This document shows positions 14,802 through 22,665 of a stretch of DNA of 60,934 bases, in pieces. Origin of the DNA: Enterococcus gilvus ATCC BAA-350 (GTDB lineage Bacteria > Bacillota > Bacilli > Lactobacillales > Enterococcaceae); assembly GCF_000407545.1 (NCBI RefSeq), contig NZ_ASWH01000005.1:1-60934 (forward strand), given 5' to 3'. Under the pieces are notes generated by a model. That model saw only the letters and a program-made list of their open reading frames with translations. It ran no database searches and was not told the origin of the DNA. The stretch's first letter is position 1. Every line of letters starts with the position of its first letter. The position numbers and the translations under genes were made by a program.

Positions 14802-15938
14802 ATGTACGTTCGTTTTCAAACAGATAAAAAACGTCTGAATGGTCTGCTTTCTTCCGGTAAAAATTATTCGATTACTGAAGCCGATACTAAGTTGAAAGAG
14901 CTTTGTGCATTGCCAGAAACAAAGCAAAAGAATATTTTTTACATTGAAATTTATGAGGATAAGAAAAATCGAATATTCCGAAGTGATTTTGAAGCTGGAG
15001 AAGATCAAACAAATAATATAATTTTGTTAATTGAACAGCTGTTAGAGGCGAATTTTCCCGATGAAAGTCCGGAAGAAAAAAGAGAACTCCTCCAAAAAAT
15101 CAATCACGCATTGAAGGAAGAACGAACGCCAACTAAGCAGATCGAGATAGAATCTTATGAAGGTATTAAAAGACAACCAAAGGAAAAAAAAGAAAATCAA
15201 CCTATTCAATGGCCTGTATCTAAACAAGGCTTTTTTTTATTACTTAAAAGGGCTAAATTGCCGATAGTTGTTTCGTTATTGTTACTAACTATCGGCTCAT
15301 TGTCTTTTATTTGGCTCAATGGTTCGACGAGCACAGCGGATCAATCAGATAGTTATGAAATGTTACTCAAGAAAAGAGAATACCTAGAAGCGTATGAACA
15401 GTATCCAGAGAAGGAGGGTGTATTGGTAGAAACTTTATATATAGATAAAAACAGAGAAGTTCTTGAAGAACTATCTAGTAAAGAAAAATCGAAACTAGCC
15501 GATTTTTATCTCAATTTCTTAGAAGAAAACTGGGAGAAGGTGACTTCCATGAAAGACGTAAAACTGAATGAAACGGTTCAAGCCATGCGGGGATACGCTT
15601 ATTTGAAACAGGAGAAGGTGACGGAAGCAGAAATCATTAATAAAGAGATCCAAAATGAAACGTTGACTGAACAGATCAATACACAGAAGAAAGTTGAAGC
15701 ATATCAGTTATTAAAGAAAAAGGATGTTGAAGCAGCAGAAAAAATAAATTCTACTATCAAAGATACAGAACTAACAGAAGATATAAAAGTGACGAAAAGT
15801 ATCGTTAATTTACTGAACAAGTACCAATCAGATCGGAACAATAAAGAATTGTCGGATAGCGAGAGAAAAGAAGCAGACGAGAACTACAAAATGTGGGAAG
15901 AAAATCTAAAACAATTAGGAGGAATCGAAAATGAGTGA
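14802..15938 (+). CDS. bitopic transfer protein (YukC/EssB-like topology)
   Basis: The 378-residue product has a soluble N-terminal domain (1-130), one membrane helix (about 150-175) and an extracellular helical, Glu/Lys-rich part with TPR-like spacing (YEMLLKKREYLEAYEQYPEK...). The shape recalls the YukC/EssB scaffold of type VII systems; I cannot show homology. It overlaps the next gene by 8 bases, so it belongs to the transfer complex. Confidence 0.55.
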   Translation: MYVRFQTDKKRLNGLLSSGKNYSITEADTKLKELCALPETKQKNIFYIEIYEDKKNRIFRSDFEAGEDQTNNIILLIEQLLEANFPDESPEEKRELLQKINHALKEERTPTKQIEIESYEGIKRQPKEKKENQPIQWPVSKQGFFLLLKRAKLPIVVSLLLLTIGSLSFIWLNGSTSTADQSDSYEMLLKKREYLEAYEQYPEKEGVLVETLYIDKNREVLEELSSKEKSKLADFYLNFLEENWEKVTSMKDVKLNETVQAMRGYAYLKQEKVTEAEIINKEIQNETLTEQINTQKKVEAYQLLKKKDVEAAEKINSTIKDTELTEDIKVTKSIVNLLNKYQSDRNNKELSDSERKEADENYKMWEENLKQLGGIENE

Positions 15939-17376
15939 AGACAATCGGTTGGATTTACTTAAAAAAAATAAAAAATTTGTTTTGATCGGTCTTTTTTCAT
16001 TGGCTCTTTTTGGAGGAGCAATCACCTATGGTTTGAACAATGCGGACAAGACAGAACCACCAAAAACAGCACAAAGTGAAACGACTCCCAAAAAAGATAA
16101 AAAGAAACAAGCTTGGGAAAAACAGGTAACAGGTGAGTCAGAGAATGAAAAAAAGAAAGAGAAGACAACTACAGATAAAGTGCTTGCAGTAATTGTTGGA
16201 GAAGACGACAGTGAAGATTCGCGAGTGTTCGGAAAGGAAATAAAAAAATCAAAAACACCAATGTTAAACAAATTAGCAGTAGCCATTGACGAACAGGAGC
16301 AGAAAGTTGAAGCTCGTCTATCAAAGAGAAATGTTGCTGAGGCGGCAGAAATTCCTAGAGAAACGAAACCTAGCGAAAAATTAGGAACTGACGATAGGTT
16401 ACCTAAGCTTCCAGGAACAGATAAAGAAGTAGAAGCGCCAGTGATTGTTGGACCGGAATCTCCAATAGAACCTACACCGCCAGTCAAACCTGTAGACCCT
16501 CCTGTAGAGAAGCCGGAAAAACCGATTGATCCCCCAAAACCACCGGTAGAACCGGATAATACGGCAGAACTTACGGAAAAATCAAAAAATGAATTAAATG
16601 CTGCAAAGGAAAAGGCAGATAATTTAAATTCTGACATCAGAAAAGTAGCTGAGGAATTGGAACAGCTTGCAACCATCAAAGAAGCGACAGAAAAAAGTGC
16701 CGAAGATATTCAACGTGATCTTGATAAAGTAGCTGCCTTAATATTGGAATACAATGCGTTGTCGGCTGAGATTAAACAATTAATCGAGGTTGATGGAACG
16801 GTCTTGCCAATTAATTATGAACTGTATAAGGAAACCTATGAAAAACTTGGACAGAAGGTAACTGAGATTCAGCAGGTACAACAACAGACGAATACAGCTG
16901 TTGGGGACATGGAGAATACAGTCGCTTCTGCTAAATCCACGAGTGATGAGTTTGAAAATAAGAAAGCAGATTTTAACAATGGGACACAAAAAGAAGTTGC
17001 CCAAGCAAAAAATGAGATCACTACCGCAGTTTCTACAGCAAACGACAAGCCCAAGGTCGCAGAAAATGTTGCCAGTGAAGTGAACGCAGCTGAAACAGCA
17101 TCAAATGAGTTAACGCAGACGAATAATGACGTAACAGAACAATTCAACAAAATGGATGGCGAGACTTCTCAGCAAGCTGTAAGCGACGCTGAAACAACGG
17201 TTCAAGAGGTGAAGGAAGCTGTAGATACAACGAGCGAGAATGTAGCGGCGGTTGTTGACGATTATCAGTCTCTTCCAACTCCTGCAAGCCAAGAGCCTCC
17301 CGCAGAATCTGTTCAACAGCCTGTATCTAGCACCCCTGTGCAACAAACAAATGAAACACAGCAAATAACTAAATAA
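15931..17376 (+). CDS. bitopic proline-rich coiled-coil transfer protein
   Basis: A short cytoplasmic tail, one membrane helix (about 17-35), a K/E-rich stretch, a proline-rich spacer (about 175-210, PPVKPVDPPVEKPEKP) and a long helical, coiled-coil region (215-440) ending in a low-complexity tail. The proline spacer and topology are like VirB10/TonB-type rods that cross the wall, but no beta-barrel domain is seen. Likely wall-spanning scaffold of the T4SS. Confidence 0.55.
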   Translation: MSEDNRLDLLKKNKKFVLIGLFSLALFGGAITYGLNNADKTEPPKTAQSETTPKKDKKKQAWEKQVTGESENEKKKEKTTTDKVLAVIVGEDDSEDSRVFGKEIKKSKTPMLNKLAVAIDEQEQKVEARLSKRNVAEAAEIPRETKPSEKLGTDDRLPKLPGTDKEVEAPVIVGPESPIEPTPPVKPVDPPVEKPEKPIDPPKPPVEPDNTAELTEKSKNELNAAKEKADNLNSDIRKVAEELEQLATIKEATEKSAEDIQRDLDKVAALILEYNALSAEIKQLIEVDGTVLPINYELYKETYEKLGQKVTEIQQVQQQTNTAVGDMENTVASAKSTSDEFENKKADFNNGTQKEVAQAKNEITTAVSTANDKPKVAENVASEVNAAETASNELTQTNNDVTEQFNKMDGETSQQAVSDAETTVQEVKEAVDTTSENVAAVVDDYQSLPTPASQEPPAESVQQPVSSTPVQQTNETQQITK

Positions 17377-17387
17377 AGGAGAAACTG

Positions 17388-18104
17388 ATGGAAAATTCAA
17401 TTAAACGAGAATTTTCCATTCTTTTGGCTAGAAAGTGTGCGCAAGGATTTCTTTATCTTGCGCTCTTGATTTCACTATTACATATGGCTATAAAAGGATG
17501 GAATTTAGTCGGAGACAATGTGAAACTAGTTTTTTTGGAGGGAACTGAGACAACGGTTTTACTCTCAACGTTGTTCCACTTTGTTGCGGGCATGATTATT
17601 ATCGCTCAACTTTTCTTTTTTGGGACTAAATTTATTTCGGGAGAATTTACAAAGAATTATCTACTAATAAAAGTAAAGCTCTATTTCGTTATGTACGTAT
17701 TATTGGGTGGAGTATTTTACTTAGGGTTCATAGAAACTGAATATGTATCAATGAATCAACTCGAACAATTATTAGGTAACTTGTTGTGCTATTTTTTACT
17801 TCGCCGTTTATCGGCGGTAGCAGATCGAAAATTAAAGCTGGAGATATTTCCCCTATCAGAAACTGCTCTTTCGTTAAAAGGTGATACATGGAAGCTGCCT
17901 GACGAATGGAAAAGCTATCTAATCTATCAATTTGGAGAAAAAGAGACTGTAAAAACGTACAAATTGGGTAGTGGTGGGACTTGGCTTGAGGAATCGTATG
18001 GCGGGAAATTCGTTGCTTGCTATCGTATCCGTTATACGCCATTTCATTTTAAGGTCGAAAACAATCAGATATTCCCGAAAAAGGTAGCGTATGGGAAGAG
18101 TTAA
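17388..18104 (+). CDS. polytopic membrane protein of the transfer operon
   Basis: 238 residues with about four hydrophobic segments (near 16-36, 53-80, 95-113, 125-142) and a soluble C-terminal domain of about 95 residues. It follows the coiled-coil gene by 11 bases with AAAGGAGAAACTG. No family recognised. Confidence 0.55.
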   Translation: MENSIKREFSILLARKCAQGFLYLALLISLLHMAIKGWNLVGDNVKLVFLEGTETTVLLSTLFHFVAGMIIIAQLFFFGTKFISGEFTKNYLLIKVKLYFVMYVLLGGVFYLGFIETEYVSMNQLEQLLGNLLCYFLLRRLSAVADRKLKLEIFPLSETALSLKGDTWKLPDEWKSYLIYQFGEKETVKTYKLGSGGTWLEESYGGKFVACYRIRYTPFHFKVENNQIFPKKVAYGKS

Positions 18105-18150
18105 AAATCAGCAATAGATATTTGATTGAAGTCGTTGTAAAAGAAAGGAA

Positions 18151-18330
18151 GTGACTCCCATCATTTTAAGCATAATTCAAGCATTTGATGAAGTGACTCT
18201 TTTAAGAAAAGCTATCCAAATAGATAGTTATAACTACTTGAATCGAAGGTGTGGAGATTCGAAGACAGCAGCTCAAGTAATTCAACAGTTAGAGAATTTT
18301 TTGTTGAATAATGGCCGTTGCCCAGGTTGA
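18151..18330 (+). CDS. small unknown protein (GTG start)
   Basis: GTG behind GAAAGGAA (short spacing) opens a 59-residue frame, MTPIILSIIQAFDEVTLLRK..., ending NNGRCPG. It overlaps the next gene by 20 bases in another frame. Function unknown. Confidence 0.45.
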   Translation: MTPIILSIIQAFDEVTLLRKAIQIDSYNYLNRRCGDSKTAAQVIQQLENFLLNNGRCPG

Positions 18331-18484
18331 TTTTACAAATGTGAAATATGAAATTAGTTCTGTCAATTGCGAAGAATGTTGTGATAGAGGGGAAGAAAGA
18401 TTCGACGAATACCAAGCTTTACAAGCAGCAATGGATTACGAAGAACTAGATGATTTATATTTAGAAAGTAGAAGGAAGTGTTAG
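18311..18484 (+). CDS. small acidic Cys-containing protein
   Basis: ATG at 18311 inside the preceding gene; 57 residues, acidic (DEYQALQAAMDYEELDDLYL) with C-EECC motif cysteines. The next gene begins at GTG 18478 over its stop. This chain of overlaps suggests a coupled unit. Confidence 0.45.
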   Translation: MAVAQVDFTNVKYEISSVNCEECCDRGEERFDEYQALQAAMDYEELDDLYLESRRKC

Positions 18485-18966
18485 AAATCAGAAGGATAGA
18501 AAAAGAATTTTGTAAAAGGCTTAAAGTATACAAAAAAGATATAGAAGATCGCTGGGAAGAAGTAGACGAATATGACATTATAGAATACAGACCATCAAAT
18601 AAAATAATTAATGATTATATAGACCTATGGTCGGTAGGGGCGGGGTACACTTTATGGATTGATCCAGAAGTTTTATGTACATTAGGATGTGTCGATATTA
18701 CGATCTATTACAACAAAATGTTTGCTGTTTCAAAAGATCGAGATGGAATATTTATTAACCAGCTGCCTGCGTTAAAGAAAATGATAGATATTTTTTATGG
18801 AACACCGTTTAGTTTACAAATAAAAAAAATCAAAGGACTTGAATTTGTCAGATATGAAGTAGATATACCAAAAGTGTTCACTAATAACTTTAGTGAGTTG
18901 TTGGTCTTCACAAAGATATTAGACGAATGCTTGCACAGAGTTAATAAATTTGTCGATAACGATTAG
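18478..18966 (+). CDS. hypothetical protein, 162 aa
   Basis: GTG start overlapping the previous stop, with AGAAGGAA as site. The soluble product has a charged N-terminal helix (RRIEKEFCKRLKVYKKDIED) followed by an alpha/beta domain. No family recognised. AT-rich, like the 18.1-22.3 kb block around it, which interrupts the transfer genes. Confidence 0.55.
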   Translation: MLEIRRIEKEFCKRLKVYKKDIEDRWEEVDEYDIIEYRPSNKIINDYIDLWSVGAGYTLWIDPEVLCTLGCVDITIYYNKMFAVSKDRDGIFINQLPALKKMIDIFYGTPFSLQIKKIKGLEFVRYEVDIPKVFTNNFSELLVFTKILDECLHRVNKFVDND

Positions 18967-19009
18967 TGAGATAAATCTTCTAAGTAGTTGCGAAATACCT
19001 TAAACGCAA

Positions 19010-19072
19010 ATTAATAAGAAATGTCAGCTAGTGGAGGAAATCACCAATTTGGTTAAAGGCATTCTTATTAAT
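19010..19072 (+). other. stem-loop carrying a ribosome site in its loop
   Basis: ATTAATAAGAA (19010-19020) is the exact inverted complement of TTCTTATTAAT (19062-19072). The 41-base loop holds GTGGAGGAAA and the TTG start of a possible 32-residue peptide, so folding could control its translation. Confidence 0.45.
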
Positions 19073-19147
19073 CTGTTGTTTAGCATTATCGATTTGTTTT
19101 GTGGCCACCCTCGTTTATTTTCTTTTAACCAAATAAGTAGTCAATGA
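19049..19147 (+). CDS. possible 32-residue membrane peptide
   Basis: TTG behind GTGGAGGAAATCACCAAT opens MVKGILINLLFSIIDLFCGH..., a hydrophobic segment with a basic tail. Size suits a small toxin-like or membrane peptide. Support is only the ribosome site and composition. Confidence 0.3.
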   Translation: MVKGILINLLFSIIDLFCGHPRLFSFNQISSQ

Positions 19148-19202
19148 AATACAGGGTAGTTCCGCTAGATGGGGCTATCACAGAGGAAATGGAGGGAAAA
19201 CT

Positions 19203-20123
19203 TTGCTTCAAATATTAGAACTTTTTGGAGGGATAGGAAGCCCTCGAATCGCTCTCAGAAATATGGGAATACCAACAAAATCAATTGATTATGTTGAAAT
19301 CGATCAAAAAGCAGTCGATAGTTACAATGCTATTTTTGCTAACGATCATGAAAATAGAGTCCAATCAGTAGTTAATTGGAATTTGAAACCAGATATCCTC
19401 ATACATGGTAGCCCTTGCCAAGATATTTCTATTGCAGGGCACCAGAAAGGAGCTGACGAAGGTTCCGAAACTAGATCAAGTTTAATGTGGGAAACGTTAC
19501 GTATCATTCAAGACATGGGGATGTGGCGACCACGAGTAGTGATTTGGGAAAACGTTAAGGCAGTTACCGAGAAGCGCATGAGAAAGAATTTTAACCGCTA
19601 TCTGGATGAAATGGAAAAGCTAGGATATTCCAACTCTTTTGAATTGCTAGACGCAAGAGATTTCGGAATCCCTCAAGCAAGGCAACGAGTTTTTACAATT
19701 TCAATGTTAGATCAACCGCTGTTTAATTTTAGTACTTTAAATCGGACACCAATGCGAGATATTCGAGAGTTTCTTTTAAAAAATGACGAGGTAAGTCGAG
19801 TTTACGATGTCACACAACCTAGTGTCTTATCGGTTATCGGGAAGACTGGAATAAAGCGAGCGACAGTGATCAAAGATTTTGCATACACTATCACAACACG
19901 ACAAGATCGGACACCAGCACAAATAATTGATTGTGGGGCTGGGCGCTTCCGGTATCTAACGGAACAAGAGTGTTGGAGACTTCAAGGTTATTCGGATGAC
20001 GACTATTCTGCAGCAGCTTCAACAGTCGAAAGAAACGGACGCTTTAGAATGCCAATGTACAAACAAGCTGGTAACAGCATACCAGTAAATATTTTTGAGA
20101 GTATTTTTGAAATACTACTCTAA
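19203..20123 (+). CDS. orphan C5-cytosine DNA methyltransferase
   Basis: TTG start behind GAAATGGAGGGAAAAC; 306 residues. Motifs in order: I (ELFGGIGSPRIAL), IV with catalytic Cys72 (GSPCQDIS), VI (ENV, 116-118), VIII (QARQR, 158-162), a short target-recognition region, IX (YLTEQECWRLQGY) and X (QAGNSIPVNI). All catalytic parts are present. No endonuclease gene lies nearby, so it likely protects the plasmid from restriction in recipients rather than forming a restriction-modification pair. It sits inside the transfer region among small membrane proteins and reads as an insertion. Confidence 0.9.
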   Translation: MLQILELFGGIGSPRIALRNMGIPTKSIDYVEIDQKAVDSYNAIFANDHENRVQSVVNWNLKPDILIHGSPCQDISIAGHQKGADEGSETRSSLMWETLRIIQDMGMWRPRVVIWENVKAVTEKRMRKNFNRYLDEMEKLGYSNSFELLDARDFGIPQARQRVFTISMLDQPLFNFSTLNRTPMRDIREFLLKNDEVSRVYDVTQPSVLSVIGKTGIKRATVIKDFAYTITTRQDRTPAQIIDCGAGRFRYLTEQECWRLQGYSDDDYSAAASTVERNGRFRMPMYKQAGNSIPVNIFESIFEILL

Positions 20124-20175
20124 CGGAGGATATTGTGGAGGAAAAGATATCTAGTCAGTAAAGGTGGAATTACGA

Positions 20176-20604
20176 ATGCGAAAACGAGATTATCGTGAGT
20201 TGCAAGAGACAATACAACTCAAAGATAGTGAAAGCAAGGAAGATGACAATGATCAGGAAGATTATTCAAATGACATTTATGATTCGATAAGAGTTGGTTT
20301 TAGTACTGGAACGTTATTTTTACTATTCAAGAATTTTATTAAAACGTCCACTAAGGAATTCAGTCAATGGGAAAACCTCTTATTTAATTTCTTTTTCATG
20401 GGAATAGTATATCTGATAGTCCGCATAGAGTTCCTACATTATGTGGAATTTGGAACTTTTAAGACAATTAAAAGAGCAAACAAAGTAGGAGTAAAGAAGT
20501 GGAGTATTGTTTTCCTACTATTTATAATCTTAGGTTTTGCTGCAACGATAGCATATTTCGGATTGGAATTTACTTTTATAAGTTGGGAAAGAGTATTTCA
20601 TTAA
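20176..20604 (+). CDS. small membrane protein, three hydrophobic segments
   Basis: I prefer the ATG at 20176 (AAAGGTGGAATTACGA) to the GTG at 20164. The product has an acidic N-terminal region followed by hydrophobic helices near 50-68, 78-92 and 115-138. No family recognised. First of three small membrane genes after the methyltransferase. Confidence 0.5.
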   Translation: MRKRDYRELQETIQLKDSESKEDDNDQEDYSNDIYDSIRVGFSTGTLFLLFKNFIKTSTKEFSQWENLLFNFFFMGIVYLIVRIEFLHYVEFGTFKTIKRANKVGVKKWSIVFLLFIILGFAATIAYFGLEFTFISWERVFH

Positions 20605-20616
20605 AGAGGTGAAAGG

Positions 20617-20856
20617 ATGATAATTTTACTTTTACAGTGGGCATATTTACTTTGTTTGCTACCTGTATGTTTCTATATTTGTTTTCAGATACAAGGCTGT
20701 GGCAGAAAAGCGGTAGAACTTTTAGCAAAGAGGAAAGGCTCTTCCCAAGATAAGACTATTTGGATATCAATGATAGTTTTGACACTATTTCAACCTGCTC
20801 TATTTATACTCTTTGGTCATCTTGGGATGTACGTATTCAAAGTCATATTCCGTTAA
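20617..20856 (+). CDS. small two-helix membrane protein
   Basis: 79 residues with hydrophobic helices at about 1-22 and 48-72 and a basic loop between them (GCGRKAVELLAKRKGS). The site is AAAGAGGTGAAAGG. Function unknown. Confidence 0.5.
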   Translation: MIILLLQWAYLLCLLPVCFYICFQIQGCGRKAVELLAKRKGSSQDKTIWISMIVLTLFQPALFILFGHLGMYVFKVIFR

Positions 20857-20931
20857 TAAGCTGAACACATAACGCAAATGGAGGAAATTGCATAGATCTA
20901 TTGCATTGAGCGTAAATAGTTAAATGAATGG

Positions 20932-21198
20932 TTGGTGATTTCAATTAGCAAAGAAGAATTTTTAGCAAGGAAAAAAATGTGGAGTTGTATTTCAAAGACT
21001 ACTTATTATTTCATGTATGTGATCGTACTAATAGCTCTAACAGCAGTATGTATATTTTTCACTCGACTTGTTAAAACCATCAATATCAACTGGTTAGTTT
21101 GGTTTATGCTTGTCGATATTCTTATCTATTTAGCAAGTAGAAGAATGAAACTGAAGGTAGATAAAAAATTAAAAGAAGAGTTTCAAAAACTACATTAA
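20932..21198 (+). CDS. small two-helix membrane protein
   Basis: A TTG (20932) or GTG (20935) start; 88 residues with two hydrophobic segments (about 22-45 and 52-68) and a basic tail (RRMKLKVDKKLKEEF). The ribosome site is poor, so the start is unsure. Function unknown. Confidence 0.45.
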   Translation: MVISISKEEFLARKKMWSCISKTTYYFMYVIVLIALTAVCIFFTRLVKTININWLVWFMLVDILIYLASRRMKLKVDKKLKEEFQKLH

Positions 21199-21288
21199 AA
21201 CTGAAATATACAATCATGAGTAATAGCAAAGATGGTGGAAATAGCTCACCAAACTGTATTTGTTCAAAAATTGGAAAGGAGAGTATTT

Positions 21289-22281
21289 GTGGCTTTTTCG
21301 ACAAAACAATACTATGTAAAGCCAGTAATACCGACGGTTAGACCAGAAATCAATTTCAGTGGGATTACTCTGTTGAGCTTCGATGCCAAGCCCGCTCTTT
21401 TGTTGTCAGAGGATTTTAGATATAGCAGTCATTTTTATATTGAAAATGATTTACTATTCAAAACAAAATTTTATCAGTATTTTTATAGTTTGAAATCCTA
21501 CCTGAATAATTTGGTTAGTAAAGGTGCTCGTCAAAATATTCGAGGAATAAGTACAAGCTGTAAGTTTGAAGATCATTACAGGGAATTAGAACAAACAATA
21601 AAAAGTTTTAGAGAATTCTTGTTGAAACCAGACATGTACATTTACGAGGACTCGATAAACAAGGAAAAGAGTCATACCTCGGAAGCAACTACGTCCAAAG
21701 AACTTCACTATTGGTTAAAAAAAACGTTTAAGTATAGAAAGAAAATGATAAACAGTATTTATCCCAAGCAGCAATATTTAGAATTTCATTCATTATTGAA
21801 TGAGTGCAACATCTTTTTAAAAATGTTGGGAGAGAATTCGCTACATTTCACAGATTCACTGGATCTATTCTTTGATATTGGTTCTAGTGTTGATTGGTTT
21901 CTTCTAAATATCACTGAATGTCCCTATCATGAAGCGAATGACTTCAAGAAGTTGTTCAGTTCAAACGTGAGAGTGAATAATGATCTAGTTACTATTGCCG
22001 GAATATTCAACATTATGAAACAACCGAGTGCTTTCGAGCTTTATTTAGCTGATGAGAAACCTTTCTTTGAAAAAATAGAACAATACAAAGGGATATTTCG
22101 GGATCTATTAACAAGCGGTAATAGAGTAATAGACTTGGAAACATTGAAACTAAAAGCTCAAAAAGAAGTTGAAACAATTACTAAACAATCCACTGAAACT
22201 AGTGAGTGGGAAGAAAAACTGCAAGAAATTCAATCTATGCATGATGTTGCTGTGGAGAGAAAGATCCACGACATCAAGTGA
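21289..22281 (+). CDS. hypothetical soluble protein, 330 aa
   Basis: GTG at 21289 has a strong site (GGAAAGGAGAGTATTT); the ATG at 21232 in the same frame does not. The product is soluble and largely helical with many aromatic residues (SLKSYLNNLV..., FHSLLNECNIFLKML). No family recognised. It lies just upstream of the coupling-protein gene and may belong to the transfer machinery or to the inserted methyltransferase block. Confidence 0.6.
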   Translation: MAFSTKQYYVKPVIPTVRPEINFSGITLLSFDAKPALLLSEDFRYSSHFYIENDLLFKTKFYQYFYSLKSYLNNLVSKGARQNIRGISTSCKFEDHYRELEQTIKSFREFLLKPDMYIYEDSINKEKSHTSEATTSKELHYWLKKTFKYRKKMINSIYPKQQYLEFHSLLNECNIFLKMLGENSLHFTDSLDLFFDIGSSVDWFLLNITECPYHEANDFKKLFSSNVRVNNDLVTIAGIFNIMKQPSAFELYLADEKPFFEKIEQYKGIFRDLLTSGNRVIDLETLKLKAQKEVETITKQSTETSEWEEKLQEIQSMHDVAVERKIHDIK

Positions 22282-22407
22282 TTTTAACTACCATATTAAG
22301 AATAAATGAAACAAATTAGCTTATCTGAAGCTGTCAGATCTCAGAAAAGAATCGATGACAGTAAAGTAGGCTTATTTTTTTTATCTTTTTTGAAAGGAGG
22401 ATCTCTC

Positions 22408-22665
22408 ATGCTTATAATAGCAATTCTCGTATCTTTAGTTATTTGCCTTGCTGAGTCGGCAGATTCGTTTTCGTTAATAAGTCAACTATCATATTTGGTG
22501 TTTTCGATATGTCTATTCGTACTATGCGTAAATAGTTTTATATCCGATCAAAAGATAATGTATATCACTATTTGCTTGTTTTGTATATGTGTCATGTTAC
22601 AAGAATTTCAACCAGTTAAATATCAAGTGAAAGGTTGGTTGATTCGACGAAAGGACGGCGTGTAG
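22408..22665 (+). CDS. small membrane protein before the coupling protein
   Basis: ATG at 22408 follows AAAGGAGGATCTCTC; the ATG at 22306 has no site. The 85-residue product has three hydrophobic segments and a basic tail (IRRKDGV). It overlaps the VirD4-like gene by one base, so the two are coupled. Confidence 0.55.
   Translation: MLIIAILVSLVICLAESADSFSLISQLSYLVFSICLFVLCVNSFISDQKIMYITICLFCICVMLQEFQPVKYQVKGWLIRRKDGV

Noticed and set aside
16026..17150. Minus-strand frames under the proline-rich gene
   Set aside because: Ser/Phe/Gly composition mirrors the Lys/Glu-rich gene on the plus strand; no supporting signals.
21216..21341. 41-codon frame MSNSKDGG... before the 21289 gene
   Set aside because: No ribosome site; overlaps the better supported start.
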